DNA of 64,000 nt from Mycobacterium sp. 852014-52450_SCH5900713. Lineage in GTDB: Bacteria > Actinomycetota > Actinomycetes > Mycobacteriales > Mycobacteriaceae. The notes under the pieces were generated by a model, which was given only the letters and a program-made list of their open reading frames with translations, made no database searches and was not told where the DNA came from. Location: positions 24,081 through 88,080 of the forward strand of contig NZ_LZIL01000074.1 in assembly GCF_001667075.1 (NCBI RefSeq), in the 5' to 3' direction. Position 1 is the first letter of the stretch, and every line of letters starts with the position of its first letter. The position numbers and the translations under genes are program-made. Below, one piece after another: positions 41,167 through 49,357 of this stretch.

Positions 41167-42998
41167 CTCCGAACACCACCATTCAGGCAGTGCCGCCGCT
41201 GGTCGAAGACGCAGTGACCGGATCCGGCGGCAAACGAATCTTCGTGCGCCGCTACGACAACGACAAGGCCGACTATGTCTTGGTGCTGGTGCATGGCACC
41301 GCGGGCAACAGCCAGAGTTACGACGCGTTCGCCGAGCACATGCGCCGCCACTACCGTGCGGCGGTCTATTCCTTCGACCTGACCGGGCATGGCCGCACCG
41401 AGGGCAAGCCGGGTGTGTTCAGTTTCGAAGCCTTCCTCGAAGACACCAGGGCGGTCACCGATTACGCCGCACGACGCACGTCCCTGCCCGTCGTCGTGCA
41501 CGGCGCCAGCCAAGGCGGGGAGGTCGCCTTCCACGCGCTCGACGCGTGCCCGGCCGTGACGGCCGGTGTGTGCATGAACATCCTGTTGAACCACGAGGCG
41601 CCAATGAGCCTGCCGATCCGGCTCTTCCGGTCGCCGCTGGCGAAATTCGCGGCGGAGAAGGTGGGCGATCGGCTGCGCGTCCCGCTGCGGCGGTTCATCG
41701 ACTTCAAGGCCGCCTACCAAGAAGACCCCGGACTGCTGGACACCAAGAAGAACGACCCGCTTTACGTCTGGTCGTACGGGTTCAAGAGCTACCACTCCGT
41801 GTTCAACTATGTGCCGCCGAAACCCGCCGCCGCCAACACGAAACCCGTCCTGATCGCCTGCGGCGAGCACGATGAGATTGTCGGTGTCGAGCACTGCCGA
41901 GCCTGCTTCGAGCGGATCGGCGGGACCAAGGACTTCTTCGTGATGCCCGGTGGGGGCCATCAGCTCATGTTGTTCGACACCGGCGTCTACAGCCGCGTGA
42001 TCGACTCGTGGATTCGGCAGCGTGTGCTCGGCGGGGCCCAATCATGGCAGGCACCAGTCGAACCCGAGGAGCGGAGCTACTTCGAATTCCTGGAACGTGA
42101 ACGGGCCAACGACGCGGCGGGTGAGCCCGAATACCACTATTCGATCATCGATCGCGCGCTGATGCGGATCAGTAACGGCACGATCGAGCGCGGGGTCCGT
42201 TACTTCTCCAACGCCGAAGTGAGCGAGCAGTGGCGCTTCACCGCCGATCTCGTCGGCGAAATCGACTACGCCGCATGGGACTTCCTCCGTAACTACCTTC
42301 CGCCGACGAATGGTCAACGCCCGGCGATGGCCGTGGTCGGCTGCGGCAGCGGCGGGGCGATCGCGGGGTTGCTCGAACGATATCCGGAGTTGGGTGAATG
42401 GGACGTCGTCGGCATCGACGTCGACTACAAGTCGATCACCGCGGCCCGCAAGCGCTTCGCCGACAACACTAACGTGAGCTTCATCGTCGGCGACGCTCGT
42501 AACCCGGAGGTGTTGGGCGCCAACCGGTTCGACCTTGTCTACCTGCACGGAGTGCTTGACCACTGCACCGAGCACCGCCGCCTGATGGACAGCGTCTTTC
42601 GCGCGCTGAAGCCTGGTGGCCGGATGTTCTATGTCGCACCGGATCGCAACCTGTGCACGTGGCTGTGTTTCGTCACGATCGGACCGCTGTTCGTGTTCGG
42701 CCTGCACAAGCCGAACCACGACTTTCGGCGGTTCCCTCGTCCGGCCGAGTTGAACGCGATGCTCCAGGACGCCGGTTTCGAGCTGCTGCCCCGGCGCGAC
42801 CGGCCGGCCGTCCCCGCCATGGTCGGGGTCGAATACAAGTCGGGGATGAATCCGTTTCCGGTCAAGAGGTCGGTGCGCACCCGGGCCCTCGGCGAGGAGA
42901 TCTTCGAGCACACCGAGCCCAGGTGGTGGTTGGGGAACGGCTTCGTCGGCGAGTACGCGGGGGCCGTCCACAAACCGCCGCAGGACGCCGCTGTTTAA
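41163..42998 (+). CDS. Fusion of alpha/beta hydrolase and class I SAM methyltransferase
   Basis: A 611-residue two-domain protein. Residues 1-300 are a monoglyceride-lipase-like hydrolase: LVHGTAGNSQSY, elbow HGASQGG with Ser116, acid ACGEHDEI and His in PGGGHQLM. After a charged linker, residues about 385-530 are a methyltransferase: VVGCGSGGAIAGLL (motif I, from 391), GIDVDYKSITAARKRF, VGDARNP and ALKPGGRMFYVAP. Neither domain is truncated. The arrangement suggests sequential hydrolysis and methylation of one substrate, perhaps a lipid or ester acid. The function is not established. Confidence 0.85.
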   Translation: MTPNTTIQAVPPLVEDAVTGSGGKRIFVRRYDNDKADYVLVLVHGTAGNSQSYDAFAEHMRRHYRAAVYSFDLTGHGRTEGKPGVFSFEAFLEDTRAVTDYAARRTSLPVVVHGASQGGEVAFHALDACPAVTAGVCMNILLNHEAPMSLPIRLFRSPLAKFAAEKVGDRLRVPLRRFIDFKAAYQEDPGLLDTKKNDPLYVWSYGFKSYHSVFNYVPPKPAAANTKPVLIACGEHDEIVGVEHCRACFERIGGTKDFFVMPGGGHQLMLFDTGVYSRVIDSWIRQRVLGGAQSWQAPVEPEERSYFEFLERERANDAAGEPEYHYSIIDRALMRISNGTIERGVRYFSNAEVSEQWRFTADLVGEIDYAAWDFLRNYLPPTNGQRPAMAVVGCGSGGAIAGLLERYPELGEWDVVGIDVDYKSITAARKRFADNTNVSFIVGDARNPEVLGANRFDLVYLHGVLDHCTEHRRLMDSVFRALKPGGRMFYVAPDRNLCTWLCFVTIGPLFVFGLHKPNHDFRRFPRPAELNAMLQDAGFELLPRRDRPAVPAMVGVEYKSGMNPFPVKRSVRTRALGEEIFEHTEPRWWLGNGFVGEYAGAVHKPPQDAAV

Positions 42999-43130
42999 CG
43001 CCTGTCGAGTAGCGGGTTTCGATTTCGGATTGGGTGGTTATCCCGAACCAGCAGGGAGTCAGCTTCCCGACAGGAGATCGACACGGACCTCCAAGGAACC
43101 CAGTCTTACCGCGGCCAGGGCAGTAACGAA

Positions 43131-44276
43131 GTGCCTCTGGTGCCGGGCGGGGTTCTTGGCGACGGTCGGTACGAGCTGCGTGGCGTCCTGGGCCGCGGCG
43201 CGATGGCCGAAGTGCGTGAGGGATGGGACCGGAAGCTGAACCGGCCCGTCGCCATCAAGCTGCTCTATCCCGGGGTGGCCGACCGGCCGGACAGCCGGTT
43301 GCGGTTCGAAACGGAGGCGCACGCGGCGGCGCGGCTGACCGGCCGGCACGTCGTGGTGGTCCACGACATCGGCGAGCACCACGGGTTGCCGTTCATCGTC
43401 ATGGAGCGGCTACCGGGTGTGTCGCTGGCCGACCACATCGCCCGCGGGCCGCTGCCACCGGCGTTCGTGCACGTCGTGCTCGACGGTGTTCTCGACGCCC
43501 TTGCCGAGGCGCATAGCGTCGGCATCCTGCACCGCGACGTCAAGCCGGGCAACATCCTGTTCACCGCCGCCGGCGAGCCCAAGCTCGCCGATTTCGGCAT
43601 CGCCAAGACGTCCGGCGCCGCCTACACCAGGGCGGGCGAAGTCGTCGGCAGCATGGCGTATCTGAGTCCCGACCGGTTGACGTCGAAGCCGGCCACGGTG
43701 GTCGACGACCTGTATGCCGTGGGCGTGGTGGGTTACGAGGCGCTGACCGCGCGCCGGCCGTTCCCGCAGGAGGACCTGGGCGCGCTGGCACGCGCGATCC
43801 TGCACACGTCACCGCCGCCGCTGGCCGCGCTGCGCCCGGACGTTCCACCGCCCCTGGCCGCCGCGATCGAACGCGCGATGGCGCGCGACCCGGCATGGCG
43901 GTTCGACCACGCCGGCGCGATGCGAGCCGCGCTCGCCGGCACTGCCCCAGCAGCGATGCCCACTGGCACCCGGGTGATGGAGGCGCCGCCGGCCGCCGTG
44001 CTGACCTATACACCCGCCGGTGCGACCCCGGAGCCGGACGCTCCGCGGCGCAAGTGGTGGATCGCGGCGATCGTTGCCGCGTTCTTGTTGGCGCTGCTCC
44101 TGTTGGCCATCGATCCGCCGTTCTCGGCGCCACCGCCGACGCCGACCACGACCACCACCACGCCGACGCCGCCGACGACCACCGCCACCACCACGCCCAG
44201 CAGCACCGCGGAACCGGCGCCACCGCCCCCACCCGGTCACCCCGGCAAAAAGCCCAAAGGCGGGCACGGCGGCTGA
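43131..44276 (+). CDS. Receptor-type Ser/Thr protein kinase
   Basis: A 381-residue PknB-type kinase. Glycine loop LGRGAMAEV, Lys43 (AIKLL), catalytic HRDVKPGN with Asp136, and DFG 154-156 are all intact, so it should be active. One membrane helix (about 309-327, KWWIAAIVAAFLLALLLLAID) is followed by a short Thr/Pro-rich outer tail ending PGKKPKGGHGG, with no sensor domain. GTG 43131 is the first in-frame start; GTG 43140 also fits. The 132 bases upstream show no gene. The last 22 bases recur at 46424-46445. Confidence 0.87.
   Translation: MPLVPGGVLGDGRYELRGVLGRGAMAEVREGWDRKLNRPVAIKLLYPGVADRPDSRLRFETEAHAAARLTGRHVVVVHDIGEHHGLPFIVMERLPGVSLADHIARGPLPPAFVHVVLDGVLDALAEAHSVGILHRDVKPGNILFTAAGEPKLADFGIAKTSGAAYTRAGEVVGSMAYLSPDRLTSKPATVVDDLYAVGVVGYEALTARRPFPQEDLGALARAILHTSPPPLAALRPDVPPPLAAAIERAMARDPAWRFDHAGAMRAALAGTAPAAMPTGTRVMEAPPAAVLTYTPAGATPEPDAPRRKWWIAAIVAAFLLALLLLAIDPPFSAPPPTPTTTTTTPTPPTTTATTTPSSTAEPAPPPPPGHPGKKPKGGHGG
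44255..44276 (+). repeat. Direct repeat, left copy (3' end of the kinase gene)
   Basis: CAAAGGCGGGCACGGCGGCT followed by GA, the last 22 bases of the kinase gene including its stop codon, is repeated exactly at 46424-46445. Similarity extends about 15 bases further left with a few mismatches. The two copies bracket the secretion/effector/immunity genes. Confidence 0.85.
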
Positions 44277-44395
44277 CTTGAAAACTCTTCACTCAACGGC
44301 GGGGTAACCCCGACGTTTGGGCGGCTTGATTTTGCCTGGCAACAGGGGCATCTGAGTGACTGGCAGGCGCGTGACGTGCAGCCTACGCTCGCGCT

Positions 44396-44692
44396 GTGCG
44401 GCAAACGATGCGTGTGGACAGCGCCGGTGTCGGGGCTATGGCGGCCCGCTGGGGTGCATTGGTGGATGGTCTGGACGGCACGGCCGCGCCAACGGGGCTG
44501 TTGTCCTATCAGCCCAGCGCGGCCGCCGTCAACGGTGCCCACGTTGATGTCGCGGTGTTCACCGCAGGGCTGGCCGGTCGGGTGCGTGCACGCGCCATCG
44601 GCGTCGGTCAAGCCGATGCGCGCTACATTGCCAATGAAGCTGAATCTGCCACCGACCTCGCTGCGGTAGCTCCGCCGGTGACCAGCGTGTAG
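44396..44692 (+). CDS. ESX-secretion-associated (EspC-like) small protein
   Basis: A 98-residue helical protein (86 from ATG 44408). Its MRVDSAGVGAMAARWGALVDGLDG and LSYQPSAAAVNGAHVDVAVF patterns resemble the EspC/DUF2580 type VII secretion substrates, which form helical hairpins. A C-terminal YxxxD/E-like element may be YIANE. It ends 3 bases before the next gene, a WXG-like protein, so it is probably a secretion partner or chaperone for it. Assigned by pattern only. Confidence 0.65.
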   Translation: MRQTMRVDSAGVGAMAARWGALVDGLDGTAAPTGLLSYQPSAAAVNGAHVDVAVFTAGLAGRVRARAIGVGQADARYIANEAESATDLAAVAPPVTSV

Positions 44693-44694
44693 CG

Positions 44695-45912
44695 ATGGCG
44701 GCGGTTGGCGGGGCTCCTAATCTGTCGGCACTGTTAGCCTGGCCCACCGACCATCTCACCGAGGCGGCCGCTCACTGGGACGCCGTTGGTGAGCGTAGCT
44801 ATGTTGTCGCCCATCAGGTTTGGCGAGACGCCGCCTCGGTCGATTGGCGCGGCGAAGCCGCCGACGCGTTGCGTCGTGCGATGCATGCCGACCTGCAAGC
44901 CACGAGCGCAGCAGTCGACCAGCTACAGGCGGCAACCCGGGTCGCTCGCAGCGGGGCGTCGGATTTGTATGCGGCCCGATCCCGAGTTCGCTACGCGGTA
45001 GATGATGCTCGTTCAGCGGGATTCGAAGTGGGCGAGGACCTTTCGGTCACCGACCGCATGGGTGGCGGGTCAGCCGCGGAGCGGGCCGCGCGGCGCGCCG
45101 CAGCACAGGCGTTCGCCGGCGAAATCCGCCAAAGCGCCACGCAACTGGTTGGCCTGGATCAGCAAGTCGCCAGCAAAATCACCGCCGCGGTGGCCGGAAT
45201 CCGCGACACGTTCCCGCAACCTCCCGCCTCTATCGCTCCTCCGCCGGCCCAAAATCGCCATGTCTACGCCGTCGACCGCGTCTGGAAACAAGACGGCAAC
45301 GGCGGACCGAATCCCGGGCCTACCGGCGGCCCCAGCGGTGACGATATCCGTCGGGTGCTTGAGAGACTGCCTGTTGGCGATCGACCAGACGTCAGGGAAG
45401 TGCGTTCTCCGCAAGATCTCGAGAACTTGTGGAAATGGGCCAAACAGCACGGAGTCGAAATGCCGAACGGCTACGGCGACCCCGGCAAAGGGATTCGATA
45501 CCGGCTACCTGACGGCACGACGATCGGGCAGCGCTGGACCGCCGAGTCCAACGGAAAACCAGTTGTTGACATCAACATTCCCGGTCACGGTGGCTATACA
45601 AAAGTTCACATCAATCCGAGAGGTGGGGTACCAGAAATAGCGCTCTCCCCGCCGCGTCCTGCTGGCCCGCCTGCGTCCGGAGAACCTGCTGTCACCCCGC
45701 AGGCACCGGTCCGTGCGCCCGTCGAAGCTCCGCCCGCTGTTAAACCCGCCCCAGGCACCCCAGAGGGTGGGGGCGCAATGCCAGGTTTCGGCGGGCTGCC
45801 CCCAAACTCCCCTGCGACGGGCCCGCACCCCATCCATATTCCGCATACTTTGGACCACAAATGGCCGCTTCTCGGCGAGATTCCCGAAGAATTCGAAGGC
45901 CCACAAGAATGA
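44695..45912 (+). CDS. WXG-like multidomain protein, putative type VII secreted toxin
   Basis: A 405-residue protein. Residues 1-170 are a helical WXG100/LXG-like region (SYVVAHQVWRDAASVDWRGEAADALRR has the W-x-G turn). A Gly/Pro linker follows. Residues about 217-320 form a compact domain (LPDGTTIGQRWTAESNG, VVDINIPGHGGYTKVHINPRG) resembling C-terminal domains of polymorphic toxins. A Pro-rich segment and HTLDHKWPLLGEIPEEFEGPQE end it. A sampled 60 bases (45541-45600) have 31 G+C, against 46 in a kinase line, suggesting transfer. The toxic activity is inferred. Confidence 0.6.
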   Translation: MAAVGGAPNLSALLAWPTDHLTEAAAHWDAVGERSYVVAHQVWRDAASVDWRGEAADALRRAMHADLQATSAAVDQLQAATRVARSGASDLYAARSRVRYAVDDARSAGFEVGEDLSVTDRMGGGSAAERAARRAAAQAFAGEIRQSATQLVGLDQQVASKITAAVAGIRDTFPQPPASIAPPPAQNRHVYAVDRVWKQDGNGGPNPGPTGGPSGDDIRRVLERLPVGDRPDVREVRSPQDLENLWKWAKQHGVEMPNGYGDPGKGIRYRLPDGTTIGQRWTAESNGKPVVDINIPGHGGYTKVHINPRGGVPEIALSPPRPAGPPASGEPAVTPQAPVRAPVEAPPAVKPAPGTPEGGGAMPGFGGLPPNSPATGPHPIHIPHTLDHKWPLLGEIPEEFEGPQE

Positions 45913-45954
45913 TGACCGAAGCTAACAACCCAAAGAACTGCTACGTCGGAGAAA

Positions 45955-46371
45955 ATGATGATCCAGCCTGATGACCGGCATCTAGGGCACAACAAGCCGG
46001 GAATTAACGCCGAAGAGTTCCTGCGTAAGGAGCTGCTGCTCGACGGGCTGGCAATGTGTGTCCCGATGGCGCAGGTCACATCCGTCATGAGACGTCACCA
46101 CCTCGCCGATACCGTCGAGGATGAGCAAAACTTGGTGCTGCGCACGATTCGATCCCTGCTCGACGACGGCCTCATGAAGATCGGAGACATACTCGGCGCT
46201 TCCGATGAACGAGTGGTGCCCTGGGATCTCTCGATCGATGCCGCCATGAAGCGCCTTCGCGATCTTTTCGTCGGCCACTACGACGAGCCCACGCTGTGGG
46301 ATCTGGCGGTCTGGTTCCAATTGACACCCGACGGCGAAAAAGTGGCCGAGTCGCTGAAAGGCGGGCAGTAG
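45955..46371 (+). CDS. Candidate immunity protein for the putative toxin
   Basis: A 138-residue acidic, helical soluble protein: NAEEFLRKELLLDGLAMCVPMAQVTSVMRRHHLAD, then EDEQNLVLRTIRSLLDDGLMKIGDIL. No signal peptide or known motif. It starts 43 bases after the putative toxin gene with GGAGAAA before tandem ATGs. Small size, cytosolic nature, position directly downstream of the toxin-like gene and shared low G+C are the features of immunity genes. No family recognised. Confidence 0.6.
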   Translation: MMIQPDDRHLGHNKPGINAEEFLRKELLLDGLAMCVPMAQVTSVMRRHHLADTVEDEQNLVLRTIRSLLDDGLMKIGDILGASDERVVPWDLSIDAAMKRLRDLFVGHYDEPTLWDLAVWFQLTPDGEKVAESLKGGQ

Positions 46372-46423
46372 TTCGACCGTTAGCGCGGTCAGCGCTGTCC
46401 GCGCCGTACCCGGGCAACAAACA

Positions 46424-46445
46424 CAAAGGCGGGCACGGCGGCTGA
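46424..46445 (+). repeat. Direct repeat, right copy (kinase 3'-end scar)
   Basis: Exact copy of 44255-44276. Read with the bases just upstream (from about 46405) it encodes APYPGNKHKGGHGG and a stop, a variant of the kinase tail PGKKPKGGHGG, but no kinase gene precedes it. It appears to be the displaced 3' end of an ancestral kinase gene. Confidence 0.8.
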
Positions 46446-46491
46446 GGTCGATATGGGATCGGTAGCTGGCCGGCCGTTGTGTGCTTACGGC

Positions 46492-46839
46492 ATGAGGAAG
46501 AAGTGGATGGCCGGCGCGCTGCTGACCGCCGGCATCGGCGCGGGGCTGGCCGTGGGCGTCGCGCAGGCCGACCCGTATGGCCACGTCGGCGGGAACTGCC
46601 CGGCCGGGCACACGTGCGGCAGGTGGTGCCCGGGCGAGCGCGTCCCGGACAACTTCATCAGCTGGGACATGGGCGTGTGCCACCTCTATTACTACGACTA
46701 CCGCGGCGTCGTCGACGCCGACACCGGCGCCGTCTACGGGTGGCCGAGCGGCCCGATCACCGCCGCCCCGCGGGCGCCGGCCGGCCCGCCCAACTTCAAC
46801 TGCGGCCTATTCTGGTGCCCGGTGCCGCCGCACGCGTGA
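46492..46839 (+). CDS. Small secreted Cys-rich protein
   Basis: A 115-residue exported protein. Signal peptide MRKKWMAGALLTAGIGAGLAV continues to a cleavage site after AQA. The mature part DPYGHVGGNCPAGHTCGRWCPGERVPDNF has four Cys, plus MGVCHLYYYDYRG and FNCGLFWCPVPPHA. At least seven Cys suggest disulfides in the envelope or outside. ATG 46453 is a longer alternative. It lies between the kinase-tail scar and the pseudokinase gene. Similar small proteins near mycobacterial kinases have no known function. Confidence 0.75.
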   Translation: MRKKWMAGALLTAGIGAGLAVGVAQADPYGHVGGNCPAGHTCGRWCPGERVPDNFISWDMGVCHLYYYDYRGVVDADTGAVYGWPSGPITAAPRAPAGPPNFNCGLFWCPVPPHA

Positions 46840-46917
46840 GCCGCCGCACGTTAGGTCGGCGCCCAATTCGGGAACCCGCACGGCTGGACCTTTACGACCT
46901 AGCGAAAGGACTGCCCA

Positions 46918-48354
46918 TTGACCTCGCGGCTTGGCACCCGGTTCGGGCCCTACGAGCTGCGATCGCTGATCGGTGAGGGCGCGACGGGCGAGGTCTACCG
47001 GGCGCACGACACGGTCAGGGACCGGACGGTCGCGGTCAAGCTGTTGCCTGCCGAGATGGCCGCCGAACCCGGCTTCCAGCAACGCTTTCGGCGGGAGTGC
47101 GCTGTTGCCGCGCGGTTGCAGGAGCCCCACGTCATCCCGGTGCACGACTTCGGTTCGATTCATGGCGTTTATTACGTCGACATGCAGCTGGTCGAGGGCG
47201 GCAGCCTCAAGGACCTGCTGCGCGAGCGGGGCCCGCTGGAAGCGCCGCGCGCCGCGTCGATCGTGGCGCAGGTGGCACGGGCGCTGGACGCCGCGCACGC
47301 CGCCGGGCTGGTGCACCTGGGTGTCCGGCCGGAACACGTGCTGCTGACCCCCGATCACTTCGCGAGTCTCGTCGACTTCGGCATCGGGCATGCCGACGGT
47401 TCGTGCGTGTATATGGCGCCCGAGCGGTTCACGACCGGCCGGGTGGGACCGCAGACCGACGTGTACTCGCTGGCCTGCCTGCTCTACGAGTGCCTCACCG
47501 GGCATCCGCCGTTCGAGGCCACGGACCCGGCCGAGCTGAAGAGTGCTCACATGTTGTCGCCGGCGCCGCGACCCAGCATCATGCGGCGCGGCGTCGGCCG
47601 GGCTTTCGACGACGTCATCGCCCGCGGCATGGCGAAACAGCGTGAGGCGCGGTTCGCGTCCGCGGGTGAATTGGCCCGGGCGGCCAGCGAGGCGGTGAAC
47701 GCGGCATACGAGCCGGTCGCGGTCGGTGCCGAAGCCGGGCCCCTGCGCACCCGGCCGTTTGAGGCGGTCTATCCGAATCCGGAGGACACCGGCTTCAGCC
47801 CGTATCCGCCCGTTGAGCCTTCGCCGCCGGCGCCGCGTCGACCCTTGTTGGGTGGCCGGGCGCCGCTGGTGGGGATCGGGGCGGCGGTGGTGCTGGTGAT
47901 CGTCGGGCTGGTCGTGGCGCTGGTATCGGCTCTTGTTGACCACCGTGCGCCAGCGCCCCAGGCGTCCAAGGCTTCTCCCGCGCCGTCGAGCTCGCCGTCG
48001 CCGAAGACGCCGACGCTGTCGGCTCCGGTGAAGGGCGCCGACGGGCTGGGGTTCGTCGGCGAAACGGCACGTTGCGACCCCGGGAACCCGCCGGCGGCCG
48101 TGGTGCGCACCGCAAAGTCGCTGGCGGTGGTGTGCCAAAACCTCAGCGGCAGTTACTACTACCGCGGGGAGCGCATCCGCGACGGCGCGCACATCGAACT
48201 GTCGAACGCCGAGCGGGTCGGGGATGGGTTCGACGTCACCAACCCGGTCGACGGCGTGGTCTACGAGGTGCGCCCGAATCGGCTGAGGATCATCAGCGGC
48301 AGCCACGTCGATTCGTCGGAGCCGGTGTTGCAGTACGCAACGGCGTCGGGATGA
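46918..48354 (+). CDS. Receptor-type pseudokinase with extracytoplasmic domain
   Basis: A 478-residue PknB-type kinase-fold protein. Glycine loop GEGATGEV and Lys41 are kept. The catalytic loop is HLGVRPEHVLL (133-143) instead of HRDxKxxN, so the catalytic Asp and metal-binding Asn are gone. DFG (153-155) is present, but only 11 residues separate it from APE. One membrane helix (about 316-339) leads to an outer domain of about 100 residues with two Cys (ARCDPG and AVVCQN). TTG 46918 follows AAAGGA. It may act as an allosteric partner of the active kinases. Confidence 0.85.
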   Translation: MTSRLGTRFGPYELRSLIGEGATGEVYRAHDTVRDRTVAVKLLPAEMAAEPGFQQRFRRECAVAARLQEPHVIPVHDFGSIHGVYYVDMQLVEGGSLKDLLRERGPLEAPRAASIVAQVARALDAAHAAGLVHLGVRPEHVLLTPDHFASLVDFGIGHADGSCVYMAPERFTTGRVGPQTDVYSLACLLYECLTGHPPFEATDPAELKSAHMLSPAPRPSIMRRGVGRAFDDVIARGMAKQREARFASAGELARAASEAVNAAYEPVAVGAEAGPLRTRPFEAVYPNPEDTGFSPYPPVEPSPPAPRRPLLGGRAPLVGIGAAVVLVIVGLVVALVSALVDHRAPAPQASKASPAPSSSPSPKTPTLSAPVKGADGLGFVGETARCDPGNPPAAVVRTAKSLAVVCQNLSGSYYYRGERIRDGAHIELSNAERVGDGFDVTNPVDGVVYEVRPNRLRIISGSHVDSSEPVLQYATASG

Positions 48355-48355
48355 T

Positions 48356-49357
48356 CTATGCCGGCCGGCTGCCGATCTCCAGGCCGGCCAGCTCGCAGGT
48401 GCCGTCGAACACCACCCGGCCGTAATCCCGTACTCTGCAATGCAATCGGCCGGCAAGGTGCTCGAAGTCGGTGTCGATGTTGTGCCGCTGTGCGGGCAGC
48501 GGCACCGGTAAAACGTGCGGATCCGCGCGGGTGCCGTCTCCGTCGAGCTCGATCTGGTAGCGGGGGGTGCGCGCCGACACGGTCCAGCGTCCGTCGCCGA
48601 CGTCCGATCGCACGGGCGCCGGCGGGGTGACCCGGATGACGCGGTCGCCGAGTCGCACGACCACTCCGGTGACGTCCCTGCGGATCGGGCCGAGCTGGAG
48701 AAGGCCGCCCGAGAAGGCGACCGAGACGTCGGCGTCGCCGAAATCGTGTGCCTGACCCCACCACCAGCGCTCGGGGAAGCCGGCTCCCCAGTTGCGTTCC
48801 GTGTAGAGCCGGGCGTCACTGAACGACCACGTGCGGTCACGGAATTTGACTGTGCCGGTGGCTTTTCCGCCGAGTCGGTAGGGATGCCAGTATTGGTTGA
48901 GGAACGGGACCGAGGAAAAGACGCCGCCTCCGCCAAAGGCCTTGGGCCAGTTGAACGGATCGGTGAAATGCAAGTCGAGGTGGATGCTGTCGAGGTCGAT
49001 CGTGAGCCGATCGGTGCTCGCCGCCACGCGGCAGTCGGGAGCGGTCCCGGCGTGCACGGAGAAAGTGGACGATTCGGCGTGGGCGCCGTCCACGACGGCG
49101 GAGCGCACCACGTCTCCGGGATGCAGCGCGACCGCCAGAGTGGCCCAGTCCCCGTCTGGATTCCGGTTCACGCTGCACAGCGCGACGACGACGCGGCCCG
49201 AGGCGGCATCGGTGAGGCGCCAGAACCAGCCCTCCATTTCTGTCCCGTGCGAGGGAACCGGGTCCCCGAAGGGGACGTCGGCGCCGGTGCGCCGATAGGC
49301 ATGGACCAGCGGCTTGGCCGCGCTCGCCGCTATCGATCGCAGGTAGGAGGCGGTCAT
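48356..49357 (-). CDS. Tocopherol cyclase / carotenoid hydratase-like protein
   Basis: A 333-residue beta-rich protein. LYTERNWGAGFPERWWWGQAHDF is the hallmark of the tocopherol cyclase (VTE1-like) family, with HLDLHFTDPFNWPKAFGGGGVFSSVPFLNQYWHPYRLGGKATGTV earlier, as in lipocalin-like cyclases and hydratases. Chemistry in mycobacteria is unknown, but action on a prenyl or polyketide lipid would fit. ATG 49357 overlaps the stop of the hydrolase gene (ATGA). Convergent with the pseudokinase, stops 1 base apart. Confidence 0.78.
   Translation of the reverse strand: MTASYLRSIAASAAKPLVHAYRRTGADVPFGDPVPSHGTEMEGWFWRLTDAASGRVVVALCSVNRNPDGDWATLAVALHPGDVVRSAVVDGAHAESSTFSVHAGTAPDCRVAASTDRLTIDLDSIHLDLHFTDPFNWPKAFGGGGVFSSVPFLNQYWHPYRLGGKATGTVKFRDRTWSFSDARLYTERNWGAGFPERWWWGQAHDFGDADVSVAFSGGLLQLGPIRRDVTGVVVRLGDRVIRVTPPAPVRSDVGDGRWTVSARTPRYQIELDGDGTRADPHVLPVPLPAQRHNIDTDFEHLAGRLHCRVRDYGRVVFDGTCELAGLEIGSRPA

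Noticed and set aside
44139..44235. Simple Thr/Pro-coding repeat (ACC/CCG runs)
   Set aside because: It encodes the low-complexity outer tail of the kinase and is in frame; not a separate repeat element.
44300..44312. CGGGG-TAA-CCCCG hairpin after the first kinase gene
   Set aside because: Stem of only five pairs and weak T content; too small to claim a terminator.
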